From Clostridioides difficile_A (lineage in GTDB: Bacteria; Bacillota; Clostridia; Peptostreptococcales; Peptostreptococcaceae): a stretch of DNA of 64,000 nt. Shown in pieces: positions 23,595 to 32,180 of this stretch (positions within the stretch are counted from its first letter, which is position 1; every line of letters begins with the position of its first letter). The stretch covers positions 62,001-126,000 of the forward strand of contig OX246691.1 in assembly GCA_945909635.1 (NCBI GenBank). The letters are read 5' to 3'. A program made the position numbers and the translations under genes. The notes below the pieces were generated by a model. That model was not told the DNA's origin. It worked only from the letters and a program-made list of their open reading frames with translations, and searched no databases.

Positions 23595-24488
23595 GTGATT
23601 AATAAATTAGAAAGTACAATAAAAGAAGAGACAATGAGATACAATAGAATTAATGGATATTTAGAAGAATTCATGAAAAAAAGTAAAATAGATAAAATAA
23701 GTAATTTAACTGAGGAAAATATAGATGTTTTTATAAAAACTCGTTTGATAGGTGAATCTGCTACAACAGTATATACAAATTTAAGAATTCTCAGAGATAT
23801 ATTAAAAGAAAATAAGTATGATATAGATATAGATACGAATAGATATTCTGATTTGATAAAGTTTAATGTCAATAAGTATTTTACAAGAAATCAAATAAAA
23901 AATATATGTAGTGCTTTTTTAAATGCTCAAGACAAGTTTATAGTATATGCACTTTTTAATGGAATTATGGGAAAAGACTATGTAGAATTAAGATTCTTAA
24001 AAGTAACAGATATAGCAAAAGATTATTCATATATAAATTTGCCAAATAGAAGATTCCTCTGCGATGATTATATGAAAGAAATATTAGAAGATGTTGTTGA
24101 AGAAGATTATTATACTAAAAGTGAGATAAGAGGAAGTAATAAAGAAACAGAATATAAATTCAACATGGATTGTGAATATGTTATAAAAACTAGACCAACT
24201 AAAATGACAGATAACGGAATGAAAGCTATTTCTAAAAATGGCATACAAAATAGGTTGAAAACTTTATCAATAGCTTTTGAAGATTTAGATATCCATTTAA
24301 CTGGTAAGACATTACAAAAATCAGGAATAATTTATGACATGTATGAACAAGAAGCTTATGAATGTATGAATTGGACTATACCAGAAATAAAAAGATACTT
24401 GGAATTAAAATGTTTAAAAGGAGACGCAAATAATATATATAAAGCATATCATCAAAGATATCACAACTTAAAAACTAACAGGGAATAG
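23595..24488 (+). CDS. Degenerate tyrosine-recombinase-like protein
   Basis: 297 residues with the two-domain layout of an integrase but altered catalytic positions: FNGIMGKDYVELRFLKVTDI (Lys where the first Arg is expected), DIHLTGKTLQKSGIIYDMY in place of HxxRHSF, and IYKAYHQRYHN in the Tyr region. GTG start after GGGGAG. Either an inactive accessory DNA-binding relative of the neighbouring recombinase or a divergent enzyme. Confidence 0.65.
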   Translation: MINKLESTIKEETMRYNRINGYLEEFMKKSKIDKISNLTEENIDVFIKTRLIGESATTVYTNLRILRDILKENKYDIDIDTNRYSDLIKFNVNKYFTRNQIKNICSAFLNAQDKFIVYALFNGIMGKDYVELRFLKVTDIAKDYSYINLPNRRFLCDDYMKEILEDVVEEDYYTKSEIRGSNKETEYKFNMDCEYVIKTRPTKMTDNGMKAISKNGIQNRLKTLSIAFEDLDIHLTGKTLQKSGIIYDMYEQEAYECMNWTIPEIKRYLELKCLKGDANNIYKAYHQRYHNLKTNRE

Positions 24489-24491
24489 AAC

Positions 24492-24526
24492 TTTTATAAA
24501 CGTACAAAAAATGTACGTTTATAAAA
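24492..24526. terminator. Terminator after recombinase genes
   Basis: TTTTATAAACGTACA (24492-24506) pairs perfectly with TGTACGTTTATAAAA (24512-24526). Confidence 0.85.
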
Positions 24527-24588
24527 AAATAACAAGTGTACAAAATCAAAAATGAAAATTTGAAAAATAAAATCTTAAAAAATACACA

Positions 24589-24613
24589 GAACGACTGTTC
24601 GATATGCTATAAT
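24589..24613 (+). promoter_or_regulatory. LexA/SOS-type box over a promoter
   Basis: GAACGACTGTTC (24589-24600) fits the Gram-positive LexA consensus GAACNNNNGTTC and ends 7 nt before TATAAT (24608-24613). LexA bound here would block the promoter of the long gene run that starts at 24645. Confidence 0.7.
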
Positions 24614-24644
24614 ATAATTATATCAAATTAGGGGGGAGAAGCAA

Positions 24645-24983
24645 ATGAGTATAATAAAAACGACAAATAAATTTCATGGAAACACTTTAGAGAAAAATAT
24701 ACAACGAATTGAGATGATAAAGCTTATAAAACAAGATATTAATTTGCTAATCATAATTAATAAATTTACATATTGTTTAATGGAAAATGATTTACATAGA
24801 TTACAACATATAATAGAAGATGAACTCTTTTTTGAAATAGTACCAATAGATGTAATAAATAAATACATGAATAAATTAAATAAGTTTGATAATATAGAAG
24901 ATGATGTAGAGTATGTTTATAAATTAAAAGCTGAAAATGGATTTAGAAGAACTATGGATTTTTTAATAAGAAGAGTACATTGA
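24645..24983 (+). CDS. Hypothetical protein under SOS-type control, 112 aa
   Basis: First gene after the LexA-type box, preceded by GGGGGGAG. Helical and basic (HRLQHIIEDELFFEIVPIDV). No motif recognised. Its own terminator-like hairpin follows at 25011-25046, so it may be the main SOS target. Confidence 0.65.
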   Translation: MSIIKTTNKFHGNTLEKNIQRIEMIKLIKQDINLLIIINKFTYCLMENDLHRLQHIIEDELFFEIVPIDVINKYMNKLNKFDNIEDDVEYVYKLKAENGFRRTMDFLIRRVH

Positions 24984-25010
24984 TTAAAGTTGTTTATCAT
25001 AAAGAAATTA

Positions 25011-25046
25011 AGCTATTCTAAGTCACTATTGAATCTTAGAATAGCT
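25011..25046 (+). terminator. Hairpin after the SOS-controlled gene
   Basis: AGCTATTCTAAG (25011-25022) pairs perfectly with CTTAGAATAGCT (25035-25046). No strong T-run, so read-through into the next genes is possible. Confidence 0.55.
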
Positions 25047-25127
25047 AGTAGAATATATTGTAAATTTATATTTTTAATAAAATCAACAAATAAATAAAAT
25101 GCAAATTAGAAATAGAAGGGGATGGAA

Positions 25128-25277
25128 ATGAAAGAATATCAATTTAATTTATTAAAAAAACTTTGTGCTGAAAGGAAAATACAAAAAGGTTTGTTTAGAA
25201 ATATTGAAAAATGTGGTTGTGGTGGTAAATGTAATAAGAAGAATTGTAAGATGCTAGAAAACTATAAGGAGGCATAG
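25128..25277 (+). CDS. Small cysteine-rich protein, 49 aa
   Basis: Contains KCGCGGKCNKKNCKM, enough cysteines for a metal site. AGAAGGGGATGGAA precedes the ATG, and the stop directly abuts the next ATG. Confidence 0.6.
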   Translation: MKEYQFNLLKKLCAERKIQKGLFRNIEKCGCGGKCNKKNCKMLENYKEA

Positions 25278-25511
25278 ATGGAGAATCAAACTGAATTAAC
25301 AGAAAAAGATATAAGGGATACTTTAAGTGCTTTAAATATTATTAAATATGTTTGCACAAAATCTAAATATTGTAAAAATTGTCCTCTTGGATATATGAAA
25401 TATCTTGATGAGCATAATTGTATGCTATATGAATTAATAGACAAGGGGTTGCTGCCATGTGATTGGTCTGTAAAAAAAGTTACAAGATTGTTAGATTCAA
25501 CAGAAGAATAA
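25278..25511 (+). CDS. Cysteine-containing hypothetical protein, 77 aa
   Basis: Contains CTKSKYCKNCPLGYMKYLDE...CMLYEL, a cysteine cluster similar to those in other small proteins of this element (33585, 40 kb, 49466). Ribosome binding site AAGGAGG lies inside the previous gene. Probably metal-binding; role unknown. Confidence 0.65.
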   Translation: MENQTELTEKDIRDTLSALNIIKYVCTKSKYCKNCPLGYMKYLDEHNCMLYELIDKGLLPCDWSVKKVTRLLDSTEE

Positions 25512-25529
25512 AATAAAGGAGTTCTAAAA

Positions 25530-25646
25530 ATGAAGGGTAAGCCAGTGAGAATTAAAAAATGTGAATGTGGTGGAGATATATATGAACTTAACACAAAAAT
25601 AGGTATTGTATATCAATGTAAAAATTGTGGAGAAATGTATAAATAA
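25530..25646 (+). CDS. Zinc-ribbon mini-protein, 38 aa
   Basis: CECGG...CKNCG forms a complete four-cysteine zinc ribbon, which is nearly the whole protein. Preceded by AAAGGAG. It may bind nucleic acid or RNA polymerase. Confidence 0.65.
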   Translation: MKGKPVRIKKCECGGDIYELNTKIGIVYQCKNCGEMYK

Positions 25647-25672
25647 ATCAATAAAATTTTGGGGCTGATGAG

Positions 25673-25954
25673 ATGAAAGTTTGGATAGATGCAGGAGAAT
25701 TTTTAGAAAATATTGAGTGTAAAGAACATATATCTGAATGCAGTTTGAGTGAAATGAAAAATATAAATAACCAAAGAGGTCAGGGAAGAAAAAATAAAAA
25801 GATAGAATGTTTTAATACTAAAACTGGAGAAATTAAAATATTCTCTGATGGGATAGAAGCAAGTGAATATTTAAATGTTAGCTTGAGTTATATTTCTCGT
25901 TTAGCTAAAGAAAAAAAGACGAATAGTTATGGTTGGAAAGTGAGATATATTTAA
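25673..25954 (+). CDS. NUMOD1-like DNA-binding protein without a nuclease domain
   Basis: 93 residues. The C-terminal half (IECFNTKTGEIKIFSDGIEA, then SEYLNVSLSYISRLAKEKKT) has the FDxxTGExxxFxSxxEAAxxLxVSxxxIsrxxK pattern of NUMOD1 modules, which are normally attached to homing endonucleases and bind DNA. Here it stands alone. It could be a remnant of a homing nuclease or a small regulator. Starts at ATG after GGGGCTGATGAG. Confidence 0.65.
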   Translation: MKVWIDAGEFLENIECKEHISECSLSEMKNINNQRGQGRKNKKIECFNTKTGEIKIFSDGIEASEYLNVSLSYISRLAKEKKTNSYGWKVRYI

Positions 25955-26061
25955 GATATTACAGATATAGCCATTGAATGTAAATTACTAAATTAAGTAA
26001 AAATCAGCATAGCATGAATCTAAAAGAGTTTGAAAATTATGATAATAAAGGTGGATTAAGA

Positions 26062-26250
26062 ATGAGAAAAGGGGACTTAAATAAAAGAATATGTGATGTA
26101 GAGATTGAAGCAGATAATACACAAACATATCGAGAGTTTATTGTTGAAGCAGAAAAAGAAATAGGAACAGGTTCAGCAGACTTAGACAATATGACAGATG
26201 AGGAATTGACTGTGTACTTAGACTTTTTAGATGAATTATTATTGAAATAA
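26062..26250 (+). CDS. Small acidic protein, 62 aa
   Basis: Start at 26062 chosen because AAAGGTGG lies 7 nt upstream; an in-frame ATG at 26014 lacks a site. Acidic (NMTDEELTVYLDFLDELL). Unknown. Confidence 0.55.
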   Translation: MRKGDLNKRICDVEIEADNTQTYREFIVEAEKEIGTGSADLDNMTDEELTVYLDFLDELLLK

Positions 26251-26268
26251 AAAGCAGGAGGATATCAA

Positions 26269-26595
26269 ATGGATTTTAATTTTAGAAAGATTTGTGAAAG
26301 AGATGAACTTACTGATGATTTTATTATAAAAATTTGTCAGTTATCACATGATGAGTTTGGAGGAACTATTTATGTGCCATGTAATATACATCCATGTGGC
26401 TGGGATGAATTAGAAGTGCCAAATCCAAAAGATTTAGATTCAGATGAATTAATAAGGGATTTCTTATTAGAGTATAAATTCGAATGTGAAAATATATCAG
26501 GAAATATTTATGATAACAATCATCCATTTATAGGCAAAACATTGAGAGAAATTCTTATGATAGTAGATTGTAAATTTATAATTGGTGTGATGTAA
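26269..26595 (+). CDS. Hypothetical protein, 108 aa
   Basis: Good AGGAGG site. Contains YVPCNIHPCGWDELEVPNPK and an acidic C-terminal half. No family recognised. Confidence 0.6.
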   Translation: MDFNFRKICERDELTDDFIIKICQLSHDEFGGTIYVPCNIHPCGWDELEVPNPKDLDSDELIRDFLLEYKFECENISGNIYDNNHPFIGKTLREILMIVDCKFIIGVM

Positions 26596-26609
26596 GGAGG
26601 AAATTAGTT

Positions 26610-27386
26610 ATGGAAAATATAGAATTAACACCTAGAGATTATTTTGAAGATATTAAAAATAGAAAGCAAAAGAATACAAATGAAAATCTTGATATAGTAT
26701 ATGAAAATTCTTTAATTCTTTTAAATAAATATATTATAACTGGTCAAAAAAAGGGTGCTAAGAAGTTAATATTTTTACTTGAATGTATTGAAAAAGAAAG
26801 AAATGTGATAGAGCTGGGAATAGATACATTTGTGTATAAAGAAGACGTAGAAAAATATATTGATTATATATCTAAAAATACAGTAAAGATAATAGAACTC
26901 GAAAATTACGAAAGAGAGATACCTGATGAAATAGTAGAAGTTATAGAAAAAACAAAAGATATATTTGATAAAATGTATGTTTTGTTTACTGATTATACAG
27001 GTAAAATTACAAAGGAGATAAGTAAAGAGAGGAGAGATAAAGACCCAATATTATTTGGTGTTTTTTCAGATGAGAAAAGCAGAGCTATTGTAGATAGATT
27101 TTATTATCTTGGAGACTGGGAAGATGAGTATTGTGATTTAACATTAGAAAAAATGATAAATGATTATAAGAAAAAAGGAAAACAAGACATATCAAAGCAT
27201 ATAATTACACCTAAATCATTAGATGAATTAAAAAAAGAATTAGATTCTTTAGAAAAAAATAATGATACATATAAGCAGATTACCAATATAAAGCCATTAC
27301 TTACAACAAATAACTCTAGTGCAGAACCACCTAAATTAAATATATTTAAAAAAATAAAAAATAGAGTATTTAAAAATGAAAAGTAA
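26610..27386 (+). CDS. Hypothetical protein, 258 aa
   Basis: AAGGAGG precedes the ATG. Helical, acidic in the middle with a basic C-terminus (KIKNRVFKNEK). Overlaps the next gene by 11 nt. No recognised domain. Confidence 0.6.
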   Translation: MENIELTPRDYFEDIKNRKQKNTNENLDIVYENSLILLNKYIITGQKKGAKKLIFLLECIEKERNVIELGIDTFVYKEDVEKYIDYISKNTVKIIELENYEREIPDEIVEVIEKTKDIFDKMYVLFTDYTGKITKEISKERRDKDPILFGVFSDEKSRAIVDRFYYLGDWEDEYCDLTLEKMINDYKKKGKQDISKHIITPKSLDELKKELDSLEKNNDTYKQITNIKPLLTTNNSSAEPPKLNIFKKIKNRVFKNEK

Positions 27387-27780
27387 TGTTGATTTAACAG
27401 AAAATAGGGATTTTAGAGATGTAAGAGTAAAAGGCATCAGTATTTTAGGTATTGAAGAGATATCAAATAGAATGTTGAGTGGTTTTAGTGATTTTGGAAT
27501 TGGACATCTTTATGGTAAAAATTTGGAATTTGAATTTGATAGAAATGAAATATTTTTAACTGGAAATGCGAATGACAGAGAAGAAAAAGAGTTTCTTATG
27601 CTTTGTGAAGAAAATAAGGTTTGTGTTAGATGTGGAGATGAATTAAGAGAAGGATGGAACAAGATAAGCATAGAGTTATGTAATAAATGTTATGAAATAT
27701 TAGATGTTGAGTATGAAAATAAAAAGGTAATTCGAGAGTTATTTTTTAGAGATAGAGATGTGAATGCAGAGTTATTTTAG
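27376..27780 (+). CDS. Hypothetical protein with zinc-binding C-terminus, 134 aa
   Basis: CVRCGDELREGWNKISIELCNKCYEI gives two CxxC pairs forming a zinc ribbon at residues ~78-101. It overlaps the preceding gene and is thus probably coupled to it. Function unknown. Confidence 0.65.
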   Translation: MKSNVDLTENRDFRDVRVKGISILGIEEISNRMLSGFSDFGIGHLYGKNLEFEFDRNEIFLTGNANDREEKEFLMLCEENKVCVRCGDELREGWNKISIELCNKCYEILDVEYENKKVIRELFFRDRDVNAELF

Positions 27781-27816
27781 GAGACAGATAAGAAAATAAA
27801 TAGAGGAGGAATTTAT

Positions 27817-28215
27817 ATGCAAAAAGATGTGTGGCTATATAGTTGGGATGATGAATATTTTGCAAGTGATGAATACGAAAGTAAAGAGGAAGCTATTGAA
27901 GCAGCTAAGGAAGAACTTAGAAGGTTGGGGGAGTTCGGTAGATTAGTTTATGTTGGTCAAAAAGAGGAGGTTAATATACCCGACATAGATGCAGGAGAAG
28001 CACTAGAGCGTGTTCAAGATAAAATTGATAATGAATTTGGAGGGTATGGAGAAGATTGGTTTGAAAATATACGTGTTGAAGATATATTGATACTAGAGAG
28101 TAGGATAAGCGAAGTATTTAAAAAATGGATAGATGAATTTGGATATAAACCATATTGGTTTGTTGTTACAGATACAGAGGAAATAGAACTAAATGATGAT
28201 ATTAATGAAAACTAG
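27817..28215 (+). CDS. Conserved-looking phage protein, 132 aa
   Basis: AGAGGAGGAATTTAT precedes the ATG. The protein begins WLYSWDDEYFASDEYESKEE and is rich in aromatic and acidic residues throughout; the layout resembles small phage proteins with W...Y..EEAI.AA. segments. No function known. Confidence 0.6.
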   Translation: MQKDVWLYSWDDEYFASDEYESKEEAIEAAKEELRRLGEFGRLVYVGQKEEVNIPDIDAGEALERVQDKIDNEFGGYGEDWFENIRVEDILILESRISEVFKKWIDEFGYKPYWFVVTDTEEIELNDDINEN

Positions 28216-28273
28216 TATTTTCAGTGATGACAACAGTATGACAAGAATAATAAGTATGTAAGGAGTGATATTT

Positions 28274-28552
28274 ATTAAGAGTTTAAGATGTATATTTAGG
28301 CATAAGTTTTTAAAAGATAAAGATTGTTGTTTGATTAAAAAAAATCAACAAGAAACTTACGATTTCATATGTAAATATTGCGGGGAAACCCTCGCTGAAA
28401 TAATGTCTATATATGATAACAATAATAGTATAATAAATGAGTATATAATAAGATGTAAATTATTAACATGTGTGAATAATTACAATGGATATTGTTATTC
28501 TAAAGATAAAGAAAATGAGTTAAAGTCTGTTTTGATTGGGGAAAAAGTTTAG
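28274..28552 (+). CDS. Zinc-finger-like protein, apparent ATT start
   Basis: 92 residues. CKYCGE and a later CVNNYNGYCY offer zinc ligands. AAGGAG (28260-28265) is 8 nt from ATT 28274. An in-frame GTG (28265) overlaps the ribosome binding site, so ATT is the better-placed start. Unknown function. Confidence 0.55.
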   Translation: MKSLRCIFRHKFLKDKDCCLIKKNQQETYDFICKYCGETLAEIMSIYDNNNSIINEYIIRCKLLTCVNNYNGYCYSKDKENELKSVLIGEKV

Positions 28553-28574
28553 TTTAAATAGAAGAGGGCTAAAT

Positions 28575-28760
28575 ATGAAAATAAATGTATGTGTTAAAAC
28601 TAATAAAGTTGGCTCAGACTGTGAGTTAGAGCTTGAAATAGATGATGATGATTTAAAAGATATGTCTGATGAAGAGAGAGAGGATTATATAGATAAAATC
28701 GCATGGGAGTATGCTATGGAAAGTCTTATAGATTGGTATTGGTATAAGGTTGAGAATTAA
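28575..28760 (+). CDS. Small acidic protein, 61 aa
   Basis: Start at 28575 is preceded by AGAGGG. Sequence KINVCVKTNKVGSDCELELE, then acidic residues and a Trp-rich end (AWEYAMESLIDWYWYKV). Unknown. Confidence 0.6.
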   Translation: MKINVCVKTNKVGSDCELELEIDDDDLKDMSDEEREDYIDKIAWEYAMESLIDWYWYKVEN

Positions 28761-28797
28761 GTTAAAACAATAATTTTATATATGAGGAGGATTAGAA

Positions 28798-29412
28798 ATG
28801 GTTAAATATGATTTGTTGTTAAAATTAAATAATATTTTATCTAAGATGGAGAAACATTGTGATGGAATGATGGAAAAGTATAACTGTAAAGAGTCAGGAG
28901 CATGTACTAATTGTGAATTTGCTAATTATGGTAGCTATCTTGAAAGCGGATGTGTTTATGTAGATATAGAATCATTTGGTATACAAGATATGGTAAAAAG
29001 AATAATTAAAAAAAATAAAGAAGGAATCACTTTAGAGAAAAGATTAAAATTTCCATCTATCTATAGACATTTCAAAAGTGGATTTTATGCAGTTATGGGA
29101 GTCAGTAAAAAAATTGATGGAAATAAACTTGTAGAAATATTAAAAACAGAAGATTTTGATAAAAAGTATATAGAAAACTATAGATTCATCTCTAGACATA
29201 CAGAAACAAATGATACTGTAGAAGTATATAAAGATAAAAAAGGAAATTTATATCATATTGGAAGTATTGATAATAATACAGATTTAGTAATATATAAAAC
29301 TTTATATGATGGAAGTGGAGCTTATGCAAGACCTATTGAAATGTTTTTATCTAAAGTAGATAAAGAAAAATATCCTAACATTGCTCAAGAATATAGATTT
29401 GAAGAGGTGTAA
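28798..29412 (+). CDS. DUF1653-domain protein with cysteine cluster
   Basis: 204 residues. The N-terminal half has CNxxESGACTNCEFANYG, a possible metal site. The C-terminal half matches the DUF1653 pattern: YRHFKSGFYAVMGVSKK, YRFISRHTETNDTVEVYKDK, YKTLYDGSGAYARPIEMFLS. DUF1653 proteins are common in phages and bacteria with no proven activity. GAGGAGGATTAGAA precedes the ATG, and the amidoligase gene follows 2 nt after the stop. Confidence 0.75.
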   Translation: MVKYDLLLKLNNILSKMEKHCDGMMEKYNCKESGACTNCEFANYGSYLESGCVYVDIESFGIQDMVKRIIKKNKEGITLEKRLKFPSIYRHFKSGFYAVMGVSKKIDGNKLVEILKTEDFDKKYIENYRFISRHTETNDTVEVYKDKKGNLYHIGSIDNNTDLVIYKTLYDGSGAYARPIEMFLSKVDKEKYPNIAQEYRFEEV

Positions 29413-29414
29413 AT

Positions 29415-30536
29415 ATGCCAACATTTAATAGATATAAAATGGAAGAGTTAATTGGATTACAGGATGAAAGATGGAGAAATGAAGAATTCAGAAATAGACG
29501 CTTAGCTGAGTTAATTTCTAGAAATATTACATACTACACTTCTAATCCTACAATTATTGACCAATTTGATAATGAGCTTAGAGGTATAGCAAATAAATTT
29601 GAGAGATGGAATATGAGACATTTTTTTGCTCAACTTACCCCAATAAAAAAAGTTGAAAGAGGGGATGTGACAAGAAGATATTTAAATCCACATTACTATA
29701 CCCCTGATGAATTTAATTTCAACAATATTGCAAATGATACAGAAAAACTGTATCTAGGAATAGAATTAGAAATAGATAAAGGTGGTAAAAATGAGGAAAA
29801 TGCAAAATTTATTCAAAATTTCTTAGGAGAAAAAAATTGTTATATAGTTAAAGATGGAAGTTTAGAGGATGGGTTAGAAATAGTAACACATCCTTGTACA
29901 TTACAATATCACAAAAAATTAGCATATAAAGATTTATTTAAAAGATTAGAAGAAAAAGGATATAAGTCTCATGATACAAAAACTTGCGGATACCATATAC
30001 ATGTAAATAGAGATTTTTTTAGTACTGATTTAACAATACAGGATTTATGTATTACGAAGATTTTATATTTAATAGAAAAATATTGGGAATATGTTAAAGC
30101 AATAGCTAGAAGGAATTCAAATCAGTATTCTCAAAGGTTAGGTATCAAAGACAATGAAAGTATGTTTGAACTTTTAATTAAAGCAAAAGGAAATAATTAT
30201 AGGTCTAAATATAATGTAGTTAATTTAGAACATGATGAAACAATTGAATTTAGGATGTTTAGAGGAACATTGAGATATGAGACCTTTATAGCGACTATGG
30301 AGTTTATATATAATTTAGTTTACATATGCAAAGATACGTCTTTGGAGAACATACAAAATGTAGAATTTCAAGACATATTAAATGTTTGTCAATCAGAGTA
30401 TTTATTAGAGTATTTTAATAGTAGGATTGAAAATATGAAAAGTACAATTGATTCAGAATATGAATATAAAATAAACCAAAGAAGAGAGTTATTTTTTACT
30501 GATGAATGGTCTCTTTACTGTAATGGAAGACGATAG
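29415..30536 (+). CDS. Putative amidoligase (COOH-NH2 ligase, ATP-grasp-like)
   Basis: 373 residues. The core contains LYLGIELEIDKGGKN (~115-130), YIVKDGSLEDGLEIVTHP (~150-167), KTCGYHIHVNRDFF (~198-211) and TIEFRMFRGTLRYETF (~285-300). This GxExE...KDGSL..GxEIVTxP...GxHxHVN...xExRxxRGT series is characteristic of the amidoligase_2 family related to glutamine synthetase folds. Members are predicted to form amide bonds with peptides or cell-wall components; phage substrates are unknown. It is translationally close to the DUF1653 gene. Confidence 0.8.
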   Translation: MPTFNRYKMEELIGLQDERWRNEEFRNRRLAELISRNITYYTSNPTIIDQFDNELRGIANKFERWNMRHFFAQLTPIKKVERGDVTRRYLNPHYYTPDEFNFNNIANDTEKLYLGIELEIDKGGKNEENAKFIQNFLGEKNCYIVKDGSLEDGLEIVTHPCTLQYHKKLAYKDLFKRLEEKGYKSHDTKTCGYHIHVNRDFFSTDLTIQDLCITKILYLIEKYWEYVKAIARRNSNQYSQRLGIKDNESMFELLIKAKGNNYRSKYNVVNLEHDETIEFRMFRGTLRYETFIATMEFIYNLVYICKDTSLENIQNVEFQDILNVCQSEYLLEYFNSRIENMKSTIDSEYEYKINQRRELFFTDEWSLYCNGRR

Positions 30537-30577
30537 ATATAATAGAATATTAAATAAAGATTAGAAGAGGTGTAAAT

Positions 30578-30715
30578 ATGAGTGAAATCAATAAGAAAGA
30601 AGTAAATGATAAAAAGATTCATCTCAATGGAGAGGAGATATCTATTCCATCTAGATTGTGGTTTTATTTTAATAAATGGTTAGAAACTAGCAAAAATAAG
30701 GAGGGATTAGTTTGA
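30578..30715 (+). CDS. Small hypothetical protein, 45 aa
   Basis: AGAAGAGGTGTAAAT precedes the ATG. Overlaps the following TTG start by 4 nt. Ends in an aromatic helix (RLWFYFNKWLETSKN). Unknown. Confidence 0.55.
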   Translation: MSEINKKEVNDKKIHLNGEEISIPSRLWFYFNKWLETSKNKEGLV

Positions 30716-31062
30716 ATATAAATAAATTAAAAAAGATAAAAGAAAGAGAAGTAAAAAGATGGAATATAGAAAAAATTACTAATAGAATAAATTATCATAT
30801 GAATATTCAGGATAATATAGAAAAAGCAGATAAGTTTGAAATACCAGTAGTTAGTAAAGAGGTGGATTTTTACTTATTAAAAATAGGATTTCAATATGGG
30901 AAAGACATGGAGAGAACTGCACTAGTTGGAATTAAGGATATGTGTCATATGTCGATAACTAAAGCTAATTCTAATCTGCTATCAGTAGATATACATGGAT
31001 TTACTAAAAAAGAAAATGGAAAAATAATAGAATTTAGGAAACATGAATACATAGAAAAGTAA
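30712..31062 (+). CDS. Hypothetical protein, 116 aa
   Basis: TTG start after AAGGAGGGAT, overlapping the previous stop. Basic N-terminus (KKIKEREVKRWNIEKITNRI) and a more mixed C-terminal half. No motif recognised. Confidence 0.6.
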   Translation: MNINKLKKIKEREVKRWNIEKITNRINYHMNIQDNIEKADKFEIPVVSKEVDFYLLKIGFQYGKDMERTALVGIKDMCHMSITKANSNLLSVDIHGFTKKENGKIIEFRKHEYIEK

Positions 31063-31123
31063 TGATTTTTTGTATAAATTGTACTATAAAGCAAATAGAT
31101 AAAATAAAAAAGGAGGAATAATT

Positions 31124-32131
31124 TTGGACATAAAATCAAAATTAGAATCAAAAGAATATGATTTTCTTAGGGAAGAAAAAAATTTAAAAAATACTATACT
31201 TCTTACAACAGGAGGGAGCTATGCGTATGGGACTAATATAGAAACAAAAGAACATACATCTGACTTAGATATAAGAGGAATTTATTTAAATTCAGCTCAA
31301 GAAATCTTAAGTATGAATTGTATAAATAAGCCATATGAGCATGTTAAAACTGACACAGTCATATATCCATTTAAGCAAATAATAAATTTATTATTAAATG
31401 TAAACCCAAATGTAATAGAAATATTAGGTACAAAAGAAGAACATTTATTTATATATACTGATGAAGGTAAACTCTTAAGGGATAATGTAGATTTATTTTT
31501 AACCAAAAGGGCTGTTAATAGTTTTGGTGGATATGCAATATCTCAACTAAGACGATTACAAAATGCTTTAGCTAGAGATGAATATAAACAAAGAGAAAAA
31601 GAAGAACATATAATGAATAGCATAAAAAGGCAAATGAAAACTTTTGAGGATAGATATAAAACTGTATCTGAGGAAGAAATAAAATTATATATTGAAGAAT
31701 CTAAAAGAGCAGACTTGGAGGAAGAAATCTTTATGGATGTAAATTTAAGAAAATACCCACTTAGAGATTTAAAAGGTATGTGGAGTGAAATGAATAATAT
31801 ACTAAAAGATTATTCTAAATTAAATCATAGAAATAATAAAAAAGATGCATTACATCTTAATAAACATGCTATGCATTTAATTAGACTTTTTTTAATGGGT
31901 ATAGAAATTTTAGAAAGTAAAGGAATTAATACATATAGAAAAAATGATAAGGAGCTTTTACTGGACATAAGAAATGGAAGATATACTTATGATGAGATAT
32001 TTGAAATGGTAAATGAATTAGATAAAAAGTTTAAGTATGCAGAAAGAAATTCTTGTTTGCCTAATTCTCCAGATATGAATAAAGTAAATGAATTAGTAAT
32101 GTATCTAAATAGCAAAGTATTAAGTATGTAA
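31124..32131 (+). CDS. YcgL-type nucleotidyltransferase
   Basis: 335 residues, TTG start after GGAGGAATAATT. The polymerase-beta-type active site is visible: LTTGGSYAYGTNIETKEHTS followed by DLDIRGIY (GSxxxGT...SDxDxRG), with a further acidic/Tyr segment (DTVIYPFKQIINLLLNVNPN). The C-terminal two thirds are helical. YcgL-like enzymes are predicted nucleotidyltransferases found in bacteria and phages with unproven substrates. Directly followed by an RNA 2'-phosphotransferase gene, which hints at RNA end processing. Confidence 0.8.
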   Translation: MDIKSKLESKEYDFLREEKNLKNTILLTTGGSYAYGTNIETKEHTSDLDIRGIYLNSAQEILSMNCINKPYEHVKTDTVIYPFKQIINLLLNVNPNVIEILGTKEEHLFIYTDEGKLLRDNVDLFLTKRAVNSFGGYAISQLRRLQNALARDEYKQREKEEHIMNSIKRQMKTFEDRYKTVSEEEIKLYIEESKRADLEEEIFMDVNLRKYPLRDLKGMWSEMNNILKDYSKLNHRNNKKDALHLNKHAMHLIRLFLMGIEILESKGINTYRKNDKELLLDIRNGRYTYDEIFEMVNELDKKFKYAERNSCLPNSPDMNKVNELVMYLNSKVLSM

Positions 32132-32180
32132 GTTATTATAAATTATGATAAAATCAATTAAAGAAGATGAGGTGAAGTCA

